From CAZUDI01 sp964618975 (GTDB lineage: Bacteria; Desulfobacterota; Desulfomonilia; UBA1062), in NCBI GenBank assembly GCA_964618975.1, contig CAZUDI010000008.1, forward strand, positions 13,117 through 77,116: 64,000 bases of DNA. Direction: 5' to 3'. Position 1 is the stretch's first letter. Each line of letters begins with the position of its first letter. The notes beneath the pieces are model-generated. The model worked only from the letters and a program-made list of their open reading frames with translations. It did not search any database and was not told the origin of the DNA. Shown piece by piece: positions 53,481 to 61,454 of the stretch. A program made the translations under genes and the position numbers.

Positions 53481-53535
53481 GGTATAGCAGTCAAATGTGG
53501 TGAAAATATGGAGGGAGTATGTGAAGATTGTGAGG
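53481..53535 (-). promoter_or_regulatory. BaeR-box-like promoter of EF-hand protein C / baeSR intergenic region
   Basis: Minus strand extended -10 TGCTATACC (hexamer at 53481-53486), 9 bp, then the 40-bp block at 53496-53535, identical at 29 of 40 positions to 50921-50960 with no gap. In minus reading it contains CTCCATATTTTC, near the BaeR-box core. It also lies about 170 bp upstream of the sensor kinase. Confidence 0.65.
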
Positions 53536-53703
53536 ATCCCCGAAATGGTTTGAAATGTGGATTTATCTGTAATAACTGAAGAGGTCAGGCATGCAGAAAG
53601 ATCATGGGCACATATCCCAGGGCCCGCCCCGGGACCTCAATGAGCCGGCGGAGGGTAAGGCGAATCGCCGCCCCGAAGGGACCGGTCGATCGGGGGTGCA
53701 GCG

Positions 53704-55161
53704 GTGAGGATCAGGCTTGCCTACAAGATCTTCGGGGCCTTTCTGCTCACATGCCTGACCATCATCGTCCTGATGACCGGCATCATACGCTATTTTGCCG
53801 AACGCCACTTCACGGAGTATGTCAACCGGCTGGAGAGCGAGACCCTGAGCGAGACCGTGGACAGACTGGGTGCGGCCTACCGCGAGCACAAGGGGTGGGC
53901 ATTCATACGCGAAGACCCGCGGACCTTGAGGGCCCTGATACGCGCCGTTTTGCCACACGACAGGCCCTCCCCGCCGGACCTGCCCGGACCGCCTGAGGGC
54001 CAGAGGCCCCCGGAATTCGACGACGATCGCCCCCGGGACATATCCCCGCCACGGAGCCTCCAACACCATATCACCGAGCGCATCGCGCTCTTCGATGATC
54101 AGATGCACCTGATCGCGGGGAGTAGCACCTCGAATCACGACCCGATCCTCAAGGCGATCGCCGTCGACGGGCAAGTCGTGGGGTGGCTGGGATTGAGCAA
54201 GCGTAAAAGGCTCTCCGGACCCGGGGAAAAGACCTTCCTGCGCGAGCAGTCCCAGGCCTTCTTCGTTATCGGCGCGGTGGCGCTCGTCCTGGCGGCGCTG
54301 GTCTCCTGGCTGCTCTCGCGTCATCTGCTGCGGCCCGTCGAGCAGCTCGCGCAGGGGGCCCATGCCCTGGCCTCGCGCAGATTCGATACCCGCATCCCGG
54401 TCGCCTCCGGCGACGAACTGGGCCAGCTGGCCGACGACTTCAATCACATGGCCGGGACCCTCGAGCGGTACGAGCAGTTGCGCCGGCAGTGGCTGACGGA
54501 TATCGCGCACGAGCTGAGGACCCCGGTGGCCATCCTGCAGGGGGAGATCGAGGCCGTTCAGGACGGCGTACGCGAACTGCGCCCGGAAACCCTCGAGTCT
54601 CTGCATGCCGAGATTCTGTTCCTGGGCAAGCTCATCGGCGATCTCCACGAGCTGTCCACGGCCCAGAGCGGCGAGCTGTCGATGGAAATCGAGCCCGTCA
54701 GGGTGCTGGAGGTCCTGAAAAACACCCTCAGGCTGTTCGAAGCCCGCCTGACCCAGAAGGGCATCGCCATGGAGCTCGATCTGGGCGAGGATATGGATAT
54801 CACCGTCATGGCGGACAGCGACCGCCTGGCGCAGGTATTCTCCAACATCCTGGAAAACACGCTGCGCTACACCGAAGCCCCGGGAACCGTCCGCATATGG
54901 CAGGGCGTGACCGCCGGGTTTCTGCGAGTGAATATCGAGGACTCCAAGCCCGGGGTCTCCGACGAGGCCCTCGGGCACCTGTTCGACCGGCTGTACCGCT
55001 GCGACCCCGCGCGGTCGCGCCTGAGCGGGGGAAGCGGCCTGGGCCTGGCCATCGCCAAGGGTATGGTGGAAATGTTCCAGGGCGAGATCCACGCCTCCCA
55101 TGCATCCCTGGGCGGCGTGCACATCGAGATCAGCCTGCCCCTGAGTGCGGCAGGGCAATGA
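53704..55161 (+). CDS. BaeS-like sensor histidine kinase
   Basis: 485 residues. Membrane helices at about 8-28 and 184-206 flank a periplasmic domain with a Pro/Asp-rich insert (about 84-118, including PEFDDDRPRD). HAMP about 207-258; phospho-acceptor His269 in TDIAHELRTPVAILQGEIEAVQDGVREL, very close to BaeS; N-box NILENTLRYTEAPG; G boxes DSKPGV and SGGSGLGLAIAKGM. In E. coli BaeSR senses envelope stress and drives efflux genes. GTG start (GTGAGGATC). Four-bp ATGA overlap with one possible start of the regulator gene. Confidence 0.92.
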   Translation: MRIRLAYKIFGAFLLTCLTIIVLMTGIIRYFAERHFTEYVNRLESETLSETVDRLGAAYREHKGWAFIREDPRTLRALIRAVLPHDRPSPPDLPGPPEGQRPPEFDDDRPRDISPPRSLQHHITERIALFDDQMHLIAGSSTSNHDPILKAIAVDGQVVGWLGLSKRKRLSGPGEKTFLREQSQAFFVIGAVALVLAALVSWLLSRHLLRPVEQLAQGAHALASRRFDTRIPVASGDELGQLADDFNHMAGTLERYEQLRRQWLTDIAHELRTPVAILQGEIEAVQDGVRELRPETLESLHAEILFLGKLIGDLHELSTAQSGELSMEIEPVRVLEVLKNTLRLFEARLTQKGIAMELDLGEDMDITVMADSDRLAQVFSNILENTLRYTEAPGTVRIWQGVTAGFLRVNIEDSKPGVSDEALGHLFDRLYRCDPARSRLSGGSGLGLAIAKGMVEMFQGEIHASHASLGGVHIEISLPLSAAGQ

Positions 55162-55178
55162 AAGCGGAGGCACACGCC

Positions 55179-55862
55179 ATGGCGGACGAACATATCCTGA
55201 TCGTGGAAGACGAAGAAAAAATCGCGTCTCTGCTCAGGGACTACCTGGAGAAATCGGGCTACCGGACCTCGCTGCTCGATCGCGGGGACAGGGTCTCCGC
55301 CTTTGTCAGGGACAGGGCCCCGGACCTGATTCTGCTGGACATCATGCTGCCGGGCCTCGACGGTATGGCGGTCTGCCGGGAGGTGCGCAAGGTCTCCCTC
55401 GTACCCATCATCATGCTCACCGCCCGGGTGGAAGAGATCGACCGGCTGCTCGGCCTGGAACTGGGCGCGGACGACTACATCTGCAAGCCCTTCAGCCCAC
55501 GCGAGGTGGTGGCCAGGGTCAAGGCCGTGCTGCGACGTTCCAACCCGGCTTCCGAGGACAAGATCATCTCCAGTGGGCCCTTCGTGCTCAACGATGAGAC
55601 CCGTCAGGCCACCATCAACGGGGAGGAACTGAAACTGACCCCCAGCGAGTTCAAGCTGCTGAAGGTGATGATGGCCCACCCCAACCGGGTATTCTCCCGC
55701 AACGACCTGGTAAACCTGGTCCAGGGCTACGAGTTCAGCGGCTACGACCGCACCATCGATACACACATCAAGAACCTGCGCCGCAAGATCGCCACCGTGC
55801 TCACGCACAAAGAGATCATCAGCTCGGTCTACGGCGAAGGCTACAAGTTCACTGCGGAATGA
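55179..55862 (+). CDS. BaeR-like response regulator (OmpR family)
   Basis: 227 residues. Receiver: acidic pair in ILIVEDEEK, phospho-acceptor Asp54 in LILLDIMLPGLDGM, Thr81, Lys103; the run EEIDRLLGLELGADDYICKPFSPREVVARVK is almost that of E. coli BaeR. Winged-helix: LKLTPSEFKLLKVMMAHPNRVFSRNDLVNLV...DRTIDTHIKNLRRKI...VYGEGYKF. GCGGAGG lies 9 nt before ATG 55179; ATG 55158, overlapping the kinase stop, is an alternative. Likely activator of the two box-bearing promoters. Confidence 0.92.
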   Translation: MADEHILIVEDEEKIASLLRDYLEKSGYRTSLLDRGDRVSAFVRDRAPDLILLDIMLPGLDGMAVCREVRKVSLVPIIMLTARVEEIDRLLGLELGADDYICKPFSPREVVARVKAVLRRSNPASEDKIISSGPFVLNDETRQATINGEELKLTPSEFKLLKVMMAHPNRVFSRNDLVNLVQGYEFSGYDRTIDTHIKNLRRKIATVLTHKEIISSVYGEGYKFTAE

Positions 55863-55863
55863 T

Positions 55864-55918
55864 GGGGGTCAGTTCCAGCCTTCGGCCTCAAAGAGGCCGA
55901 AGGCTGGAACTGACCCCC
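55864..55918. repeat. Perfect 26-bp palindrome just after baeR
   Basis: 55864-55889 and 55893-55918 are exact reverse complements with an AAA loop, beginning GGGGGTCAGTTCCAGCC. It starts two bases after the regulator stop and has no T tract, so it is either an unusual terminator or a mobile palindromic (REP-like) element. Confidence 0.85.
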
Positions 55919-56003
55919 GTAGCCGGCATCCCACACTTTTCCTGGGCCGCATTTTGGAGTACACTTCAGCCATGGTATGCCATGAACCTTGAGGAGGATG
56001 AGC

Positions 56004-57530
56004 ATGACCGGACTTCGCCCCCCATTGAGCAGGGATTCCCGTCAGTCTGCCCGTGATGGGATCTATGATGTCATCGTGATCGGCAGCGGCATGGGTGGCT
56101 GCGCCGCCGGGGCCATCACCGCCCGCCACGGCCTGAAGACCCTCATCCTGGAGAAGAACCCCACCCCGGGCGGTAACTGTTCGAGCTATCTAAAGGAGGG
56201 CTTCCGGGTGGACACCGGGACGCACCTCTTCATCCGGGGCAACAAGGGGCCCTTCGGGGTCCTCACACGCCGGCTCGGGATGGGCACGCCGCTCGAGTTC
56301 GTCCACACCCCCGACACGGTGCACCTGAAAGGCATGAATATCGATCTGGTGGTGCCCCGCGCGCTGTCGGCGATCCTGTACCGTTTCGTGATCCCGCGCC
56401 TTTTGTGGCAGGCGCGCATCCATCCCCGGCACTATCCCGGGATCATGCACCTGTTCTTCGATATCCTGCGTATGGACCAGCGCGCCATCGAGCAGCTGGA
56501 CCAGGTATCCGTCGAGGACTTTGTCGCCCGTTATACGGACAGCAGCGAAATCAAGGTCGCCCTCGGTCTGCTGCTGGGGCTGTTCTTCATCCTGCCACCC
56601 TGGGAGGCCTCGGCCGGCGAATCGATCTGGAACCTGCAGAAGCTGGTCCGGGAGTACACCCTGGGCTATCCCAAGGGCGGGGCGGTGAAGATCCCGCAGA
56701 CCTTTCTGGCCGGGGCCAGGCGCCACGGGGCCACCGTCCGCCTGCAGACCGCCGTGCAAAAGATCACCATCGCGCGCGGACAGGTCCGGGGGGTGGTCCT
56801 GGCCGGCGGTGAAAGGATCGCGGCCCGCGCGGTCATCAGCACCACCGCCGTGAAGGATACCATCGAGCTCCTCGCCGGGCGTAGGCATTTCCCGCCGGAT
56901 TATCTGGCCGCGATCGGACGCATCCGACCGTCGTGGACCGCGGTCCAGGCCAAAATCGGGCTGAAGAGTAACCTTGTCCGGGCCGGTTCTCTGGTGGGAG
57001 GGGTCCCGCTGCGCCTGAAGGGCCGACTGGACGACAGCCACACGCGCACCCTCATCGCCCAGCTCGAACAGGGCCGCAAACCGGACATTCTGCCCATCTA
57101 CTGCCCGGTGCCCTCGAACTATGACCCACACCTCGCACCGGAGGGCTGTCAACTGCTCACCGCCGTGGCGGTGGCACCTACCCTGGACGTGGCGCTTATG
57201 GACGACCCCAAAATCTGGACCGACGCCCTCCTGGATGCGCTCATGCGCATGATCCCTCAGATGGAGGAGCACATCATCTTCTGCGATCTCTGGTCGGTTG
57301 AGACCCTGGCCAACTGGATCGGCAAAAGCAGCGGCTCGGCCGTGACCACCGGCCAGACCCCCTCCCAGGTGCGCCATCTGCGCCCGCCGCATGCAACCCC
57401 GGTCAAGGGGCTCTACCTGGCCGGCGACGGCGCCGGCCCGGCGCGGGGGGTGGGCACCGAGCTGGCCTGCAAAAGCGGCATGGACTGCGGCGATCTCGTG
57501 GCAAGCCATATCATCAATCATGTGGTCTGA
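56004..57530 (+). CDS. CrtI/CrtISO-like FAD oxidoreductase (phytoene-desaturase family) A
   Basis: 508 residues. FAD-binding DVIVIGSGMGGCAAGAITARHGLKTLILEKNPTPGGNCSSYLKEGFRVDTGTHLF, with GGN after the second Gly cluster as in COG1233 proteins; the C-terminal FAD motif is KGLYLAGDGAGPARGVGTELACKSGMDCGDLVA. These enzymes desaturate, isomerise or saturate polyenes. No carotenoid synthase (crtB) is in the window. GAGGAGG precedes ATG 56004. A paralogue lies at 59705 on the other strand. Confidence 0.87.
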   Translation: MTGLRPPLSRDSRQSARDGIYDVIVIGSGMGGCAAGAITARHGLKTLILEKNPTPGGNCSSYLKEGFRVDTGTHLFIRGNKGPFGVLTRRLGMGTPLEFVHTPDTVHLKGMNIDLVVPRALSAILYRFVIPRLLWQARIHPRHYPGIMHLFFDILRMDQRAIEQLDQVSVEDFVARYTDSSEIKVALGLLLGLFFILPPWEASAGESIWNLQKLVREYTLGYPKGGAVKIPQTFLAGARRHGATVRLQTAVQKITIARGQVRGVVLAGGERIAARAVISTTAVKDTIELLAGRRHFPPDYLAAIGRIRPSWTAVQAKIGLKSNLVRAGSLVGGVPLRLKGRLDDSHTRTLIAQLEQGRKPDILPIYCPVPSNYDPHLAPEGCQLLTAVAVAPTLDVALMDDPKIWTDALLDALMRMIPQMEEHIIFCDLWSVETLANWIGKSSGSAVTTGQTPSQVRHLRPPHATPVKGLYLAGDGAGPARGVGTELACKSGMDCGDLVASHIINHVV

Positions 57531-57544
57531 TTCTCCGGGATTCT

Positions 57545-57565
57545 CCGGGGACACGATACTTAATT
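57545..57565 (+). repeat. Left terminal inverted repeat of the RAYT unit
   Basis: CCGGGGACACGATACTT followed by AATT. It matches the complement of 58269-58289 at 20 of 21 positions. Confidence 0.85.
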
Positions 57566-57600
57566 ATTGACAGGATCCGTTACGTCTTTATCAGAATAGT

Positions 57601-58269
57601 ATGGCTCGAATGGCACGGGTTGTCGCCGCCGGTTATCCCCATCATATCGTTCAACGGGGAAACCGGAGACAGCAGATCTTTTTCACGGATAATGACTATC
57701 TGACTTACATTGGCTTGATGTCCGAGTGGTGCGGTCGATGCGGGGTTGACGTATGGTGTTACTGTCTGATGCCCAATCATACGCACCTGATTGTTGTTCC
57801 CGGTAATGCGGAAACATTGCGCACTGCTATTGGAGAAGCGCATCGCCGATATTCACGGATGGTTAATTTCAGGGAAGGTTGGCGCGGATATCTCTGGCAA
57901 GGGAGATTCCTCTCTTTCATCATGGATGAGAACCACCTGCTTGCTGCAGCCCGTTATATAGAGCTCAATCCCGTACGGGCGCATCTGGTAGATAATCCTG
58001 GTGATTACCGGTGGAGCAGTTGCAAGGCCCATTTGAAAGCTGCGGATGATACGCTGGTAAAGGTGGCCCCCTTACTGTCAATGGCAGGTCCCTGGGATGT
58101 CTTTATTCAACAGCCGATGTCAAAGGATGTGATGAAGCGTATCAAACAGCATGAACGCACAGGGCGCCCCCTGGGCGATGATACTTTTATCGAGCGCCTG
58201 GAATGTGAGACCGGGAGATCTCTGCGAAAAATGAAGCCAGGCCCCAAGCGTCCGCTAACAACATGGTGA
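57601..58269 (+). CDS. REP-associated tyrosine transposase (Y1_Tnp, RAYT)
   Basis: 222 residues of the IS200/IS605-related HUH family. Start signature MARVVAAGYPHHIVQRGNRRQQIFF; metal-binding HUH motif in CLMPNHTHLIVV (His60, His62); catalytic Tyr119 in AARYIELNPVRAHLV; basic C-terminus. RAYTs cut and join single-stranded REP hairpins and are usually single-copy, domesticated-looking genes. ATG 57601 lies 35 bp inside the left inverted repeat. Confidence 0.93.
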   Translation: MARMARVVAAGYPHHIVQRGNRRQQIFFTDNDYLTYIGLMSEWCGRCGVDVWCYCLMPNHTHLIVVPGNAETLRTAIGEAHRRYSRMVNFREGWRGYLWQGRFLSFIMDENHLLAAARYIELNPVRAHLVDNPGDYRWSSCKAHLKAADDTLVKVAPLLSMAGPWDVFIQQPMSKDVMKRIKQHERTGRPLGDDTFIERLECETGRSLRKMKPGPKRPLTTW

Positions 58270-58289
58270 ATCAAGTATCGTGTCCCCGG
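58269..58289 (-). repeat. Right terminal inverted repeat of the RAYT unit
   Basis: AATCAAGTATCGTGTCCCCGG, complementary to the left repeat with one mismatch; it starts at the last base of the transposase stop. Confidence 0.85.
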
Positions 58290-58320
58290 ATTTCCGGATT
58301 TCTGCCGGATTTCCGCCCAG

Positions 58321-58398
58321 AAACTCCTCGCACGCATCGTGGGGGCGATCTTCATGCTGCTGGGGCTGCTCATGGCCACGATCGGCCTGGCGACCTAG
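58321..58398 (+). pseudogene. Remnant C-terminal membrane helix
   Basis: An open stretch encodes KLLARIVGAIFMLLGLLMATIGLAT and then stops. It looks like the C-terminal membrane helix of a lost protein and sits directly beyond the RAYT right end, as if the unit or an earlier rearrangement removed the rest. No ribosome site is evident. The rest of the gap to 58538 holds nothing else recognised. Confidence 0.35.
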
Positions 58399-58538
58399 AG
58401 AGCCACACAAGAGGGGGGCTTTTCATCTATCTGTTTCTTTGAAAATGCTTGCCCTGGACCATGAATGTCTCCGTTGACGGACGCCCTCGCCTGCCCTACT
58501 GAGAACGCCCAGGATGCGATCAGGTACGCTCCCCCCGG

Positions 58539-59708
58539 CTACAGCAGGATTTCGAGGTCCTCTAAGGGGTAGGCCATGCAGGCATGGATGTAGCCCGAGG
58601 TCCTGTCCGAACGCCGCAGCCTGACGCCCTCGGGCTGGTAGACCCGGCCGGAGAGCAGCCGCGTGCGGCACAGGCTGCACTCCCCCGAGCGGCACAGGGC
58701 CGGCACCGTGATCCCGGCGCGTTCGAGGGCGATCATCAGCGGCTCGGCGGCTTGGGCCGCAACCGTCCCCCGGCCCCGCACGCTGACCTGAAAGACCGCC
58801 CCGGCCGGGACCTCGCGCGGCCAGCCCGGCTGCTGCGTGACGTCCTTGGGCGGGCCATACATCTCGACCCTGAGCCTTTTGCGGGGGACCTTGAGCGCCG
58901 CAAGCTCCCGGCCGCAGAAGGCATACATGGCCTCGGGCCCGCAGAGGTAGAACATCCTGCCACCCAGATCTCCCAGAACCTCCCGCAGCAGGGCCGCGGT
59001 GATGAAGCCGGTCCTGCCTGCATAGCCCGGCGGGGGGCTCGAGACCACGAGATCCCAGGAGAACTGGGGGTGCCGCCGTGAACGCTCGGCGAGCTCGGGC
59101 CTGAAAATCACGTCGTCGGGGCTGTCGCAGCCGTAGATCAGGTGCAGGCGCCGGGGAAGATTCCTGTCGGTGGCCTCCCGGATCATGCTCATAAAGGGGG
59201 TGATGCCGCTGCCGCCGGCCAGGAAGACCAGGTCGTCCCCGTGGAAGAGGGGGTTGTGGTGGAAGGTGCCCGCCGGGGCGCTGCTGGTCAGTGCCTCGCC
59301 GACCGTGAGCTCGTCGAGCAGGTAGCGGGAGACAAACCCTTCGGCCGTGCGGCGCACGGTGATGTCGTAGAAGTCCCTCTGCCCGGGGGAAGACGAGATG
59401 CTGTAGGGCCGGCTGGTGCGCACGCCTTGGACCTCGACGGCAACATTGATATACTGCCCGGCCTGGAAGGGCGGCAGGTAGCCTTCACGGGGCACGAGCC
59501 GGATGGTGCGGGTGGAGGCGGTCTCCTCGATGAGCTCGGAGACCACCAGCGCGATGCTCGCGGGGTGGTAGAGCCCGATCAGCTGCGCCACGCGTCCCCG
59601 CTCGCAGGTATGGTCCATCCCGTATCTTTTCAGGACCGCGATGTCGCCGGCGATGTCCCGATAACCCTCGATATCCTGCATCACATCCTTGAACGCCATC
59701 TTCCTCAC
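58539..59708 (-). CDS. Ferredoxin-NAD(P) reductase-like flavoprotein with C-terminal 2Fe-2S domain
   Basis: 389 residues. FAD domain with RPYSISSSPG, NAD(P) domain with LAGGSGITPFMSMIREA and FYLCGPEAMY, and a plant-type [2Fe-2S] domain at the end (CRSGECSLC...HACMAYP; ligands C-x4-C-x2-C...C). This is the architecture of oxygenase reductases and Hcr-type enzymes, moving electrons from NAD(P)H to a partner protein. GTGA overlap between its GTG 59708 and the stop of the flavoprotein at 59705 indicates coupling, so it probably feeds that enzyme; ATG 59699 is an alternative start. Confidence 0.88.
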   Translation of the reverse strand: MRKMAFKDVMQDIEGYRDIAGDIAVLKRYGMDHTCERGRVAQLIGLYHPASIALVVSELIEETASTRTIRLVPREGYLPPFQAGQYINVAVEVQGVRTSRPYSISSSPGQRDFYDITVRRTAEGFVSRYLLDELTVGEALTSSAPAGTFHHNPLFHGDDLVFLAGGSGITPFMSMIREATDRNLPRRLHLIYGCDSPDDVIFRPELAERSRRHPQFSWDLVVSSPPPGYAGRTGFITAALLREVLGDLGGRMFYLCGPEAMYAFCGRELAALKVPRKRLRVEMYGPPKDVTQQPGWPREVPAGAVFQVSVRGRGTVAAQAAEPLMIALERAGITVPALCRSGECSLCRTRLLSGRVYQPEGVRLRRSDRTSGYIHACMAYPLEDLEILL

Positions 59709-61207
59709 CCCCCCTGCTGCGCCTTGAGAGACTTGAGCACCGCCCGCGCCGCCTGGCGGCCGGAGGTCAGCGTGGGCTGGAAACCGCCGCTGCCCACCCA
59801 GGACCCGGTATGATAGAGCCCCCCGATCCCCGAGCGGTGGTCCTGAAACAGGGCGCTGTCCTTGGCGTACTGATCGAAGCCGTAGATGGCCCCGCCGGGA
59901 TGACCGAGGTAGCGCAGATGGGTCAGCGGGGTGGCAACCTCAAGCTCCTCGATGTGATCCTTAAAACCCGGGAAGGCCTTCTCGGCCAGGTCGAGCAGAC
60001 CCTGGGCATAGCGGTACTTGGCCTCGGCGTACCGGTGCGGGGGGATCGCATACCAGGGGTCGGCATACTGCAGGCAGACGATGGCCACCTGGCAGGTCCC
60101 CGGCGGCGAGAATCCCGGGTCGTCCACGTCGTAGCAGGTCAAAAGGCACACGCCCTGTGGTTCCATCGTCTTCCAGCGCGCAAAGGCCTCGTCCATGTTA
60201 AGGGTAGTGGCGATGAAGTTGGTGGTCTCGCGGATGCCGAGAGCGGCCGGGTCGCAGTCCAGGCCGGTGTAGAGGGTCACCGCCGAAGGGCCGATCGTGG
60301 CGCTGCGGTACTGCTTCAGCGCCTCTGAGGGCACCTGCCCGGGCTCGATGAGCTCGAGGTAGGTCGTAAGCGTGCTGGCGTTGGAGATCACATTCTCGCA
60401 GCGGATGCTCTCGCCGTCTTCGGTGATCACCCCCTGAACCCGGCCACCCTCGAGGACGATCCGGCCCGCCCCGCAGTTGAAGCGCACCTGCCCCCCGTGG
60501 AGGAGGTACTCGTCGATCAGGGCGTTGGAGAGCGCCTGCGAGCCGCCCCGGATATGGTAGGGCTTGAACTCGATGTAGGCAAAGAGCATGATGGCATATT
60601 CGCCGAAAGGCAGGGCGCTGGGGGGCACCCCCACGTAGGACCAGTAGATGCCCAGGATGGCCTTGAGCAGGGGATCCTCGAAGAACTCGTCCAGGACATC
60701 CTGTGTGTTCCGCAGGGCATAGGTGAAGTACAGGGGATATTTGTCCCTGGATATCTGCGGGTCGCGGAAAAAGAGCCCCTGGATCATCTGCTGGCTGAAG
60801 GCATAGAGCAGCTCGAAGAAGCGCCCGACGGCCTCCGCCTCGCGGGGAAAGCGCGCCTTGAGCTCGGCGATGACCAACTGCCTGTCCGCCTGGAGCGTGA
60901 TGTCGTAACTTCCGGGGAAGAGCACGCGGTAGAGATTGCGCATCTCGACGAACTCGAGCCTTTCGGTGATGCCCATCTCGGAGAGGATCGCCCTGAGCGG
61001 CCCCGGACGGTCGGCCGTGCCCATGCCGCTGAGCTGGTGCAGGGCCACCTCAAATTCGAAACGGCCGCGCACGAAGCTCGTGGCACAGCCGCCCGGCACA
61101 TTATGGCGCTCGAGGAGCAACACCCGGCGCCCCGCCCGTGCCAGGGTGACCGCCGCGGTAAGCCCCCCGTTGCCGGCCCCGATGATCACCACCTCATAGT
61201 CGGACAT
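59705..61207 (-). CDS. CrtI/CrtISO-like FAD oxidoreductase (phytoene-desaturase family) B
   Basis: 500 residues. N-terminus YEVVIIGAGNGGLTAAVTLARAGRRVLLLERHNVPGGCATSF...FEFEVALHQLSGMG; C-terminal FAD motif GLYHTGSWVGSGGFQPTLTSGRQAARAVL. Close to the carotenoid isomerase/retinol saturase branch. GGAGG precedes ATG 61207. Coupled to the ferredoxin-reductase-like gene, so reduction (saturation) rather than oxidation of a polyene is a reasonable guess. Paralogue at 56004. Confidence 0.87.
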   Translation of the reverse strand: MSDYEVVIIGAGNGGLTAAVTLARAGRRVLLLERHNVPGGCATSFVRGRFEFEVALHQLSGMGTADRPGPLRAILSEMGITERLEFVEMRNLYRVLFPGSYDITLQADRQLVIAELKARFPREAEAVGRFFELLYAFSQQMIQGLFFRDPQISRDKYPLYFTYALRNTQDVLDEFFEDPLLKAILGIYWSYVGVPPSALPFGEYAIMLFAYIEFKPYHIRGGSQALSNALIDEYLLHGGQVRFNCGAGRIVLEGGRVQGVITEDGESIRCENVISNASTLTTYLELIEPGQVPSEALKQYRSATIGPSAVTLYTGLDCDPAALGIRETTNFIATTLNMDEAFARWKTMEPQGVCLLTCYDVDDPGFSPPGTCQVAIVCLQYADPWYAIPPHRYAEAKYRYAQGLLDLAEKAFPGFKDHIEELEVATPLTHLRYLGHPGGAIYGFDQYAKDSALFQDHRSGIGGLYHTGSWVGSGGFQPTLTSGRQAARAVLKSLKAQQGG

Positions 61208-61283
61208 GGCAGACCTCCAGCGCAAGGGATCTGTTATCAATGTACCACGTTACGGGCGAGGAGCACAACTGCCCCTCGAAAAA

Positions 61284-61368
61284 AATCGGGGGGATGTAAC
61301 CCAGGACAAGCCCGAGCCCCCGGCTTTCCGCTGCAGGCAAGGGGGAACTCGACCCTCAGGCCCTTTGA
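61284..61368 (+). repeat. Dispersed intergenic structured repeat, copy 14
   Basis: ATCGGGGGGATGTAACCCAG, GACAAGCCC, TTCCGCTGCAGGCAAGGGGG, AACTCGACCCTCAGGCCC. It interrupts the otherwise tight flavoenzyme cluster; a second GC-rich inverted repeat (CGAGGGGGGGGC/GCCCCCCCTCG, about 61375-61400) follows. Confidence 0.78.
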
Positions 61369-61454
61369 AAATTCGAGGGGGGGGCAGCCCCCCCTCGAGC
61401 CGACGGCGGCGGGGTCTTAAGGCCCGCGCCGAGCGCCGTCGGCACCTGACAGCC

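Larger units (their letters stand above)
57545..58289 (+). mobile_element. RAYT unit (REP-associated tyrosine transposase with terminal inverted repeats)
   Basis: A 745-bp unit: 21-bp inverted repeats enclosing one Y1-transposase gene whose stop codon touches the right repeat. Lower GC than its surroundings and codon use rich in A/T third positions, so recently acquired compared with neighbours. Short direct repeats such as GATTCTCCGG lie just outside on the left (57530-57550). Confidence 0.78.
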
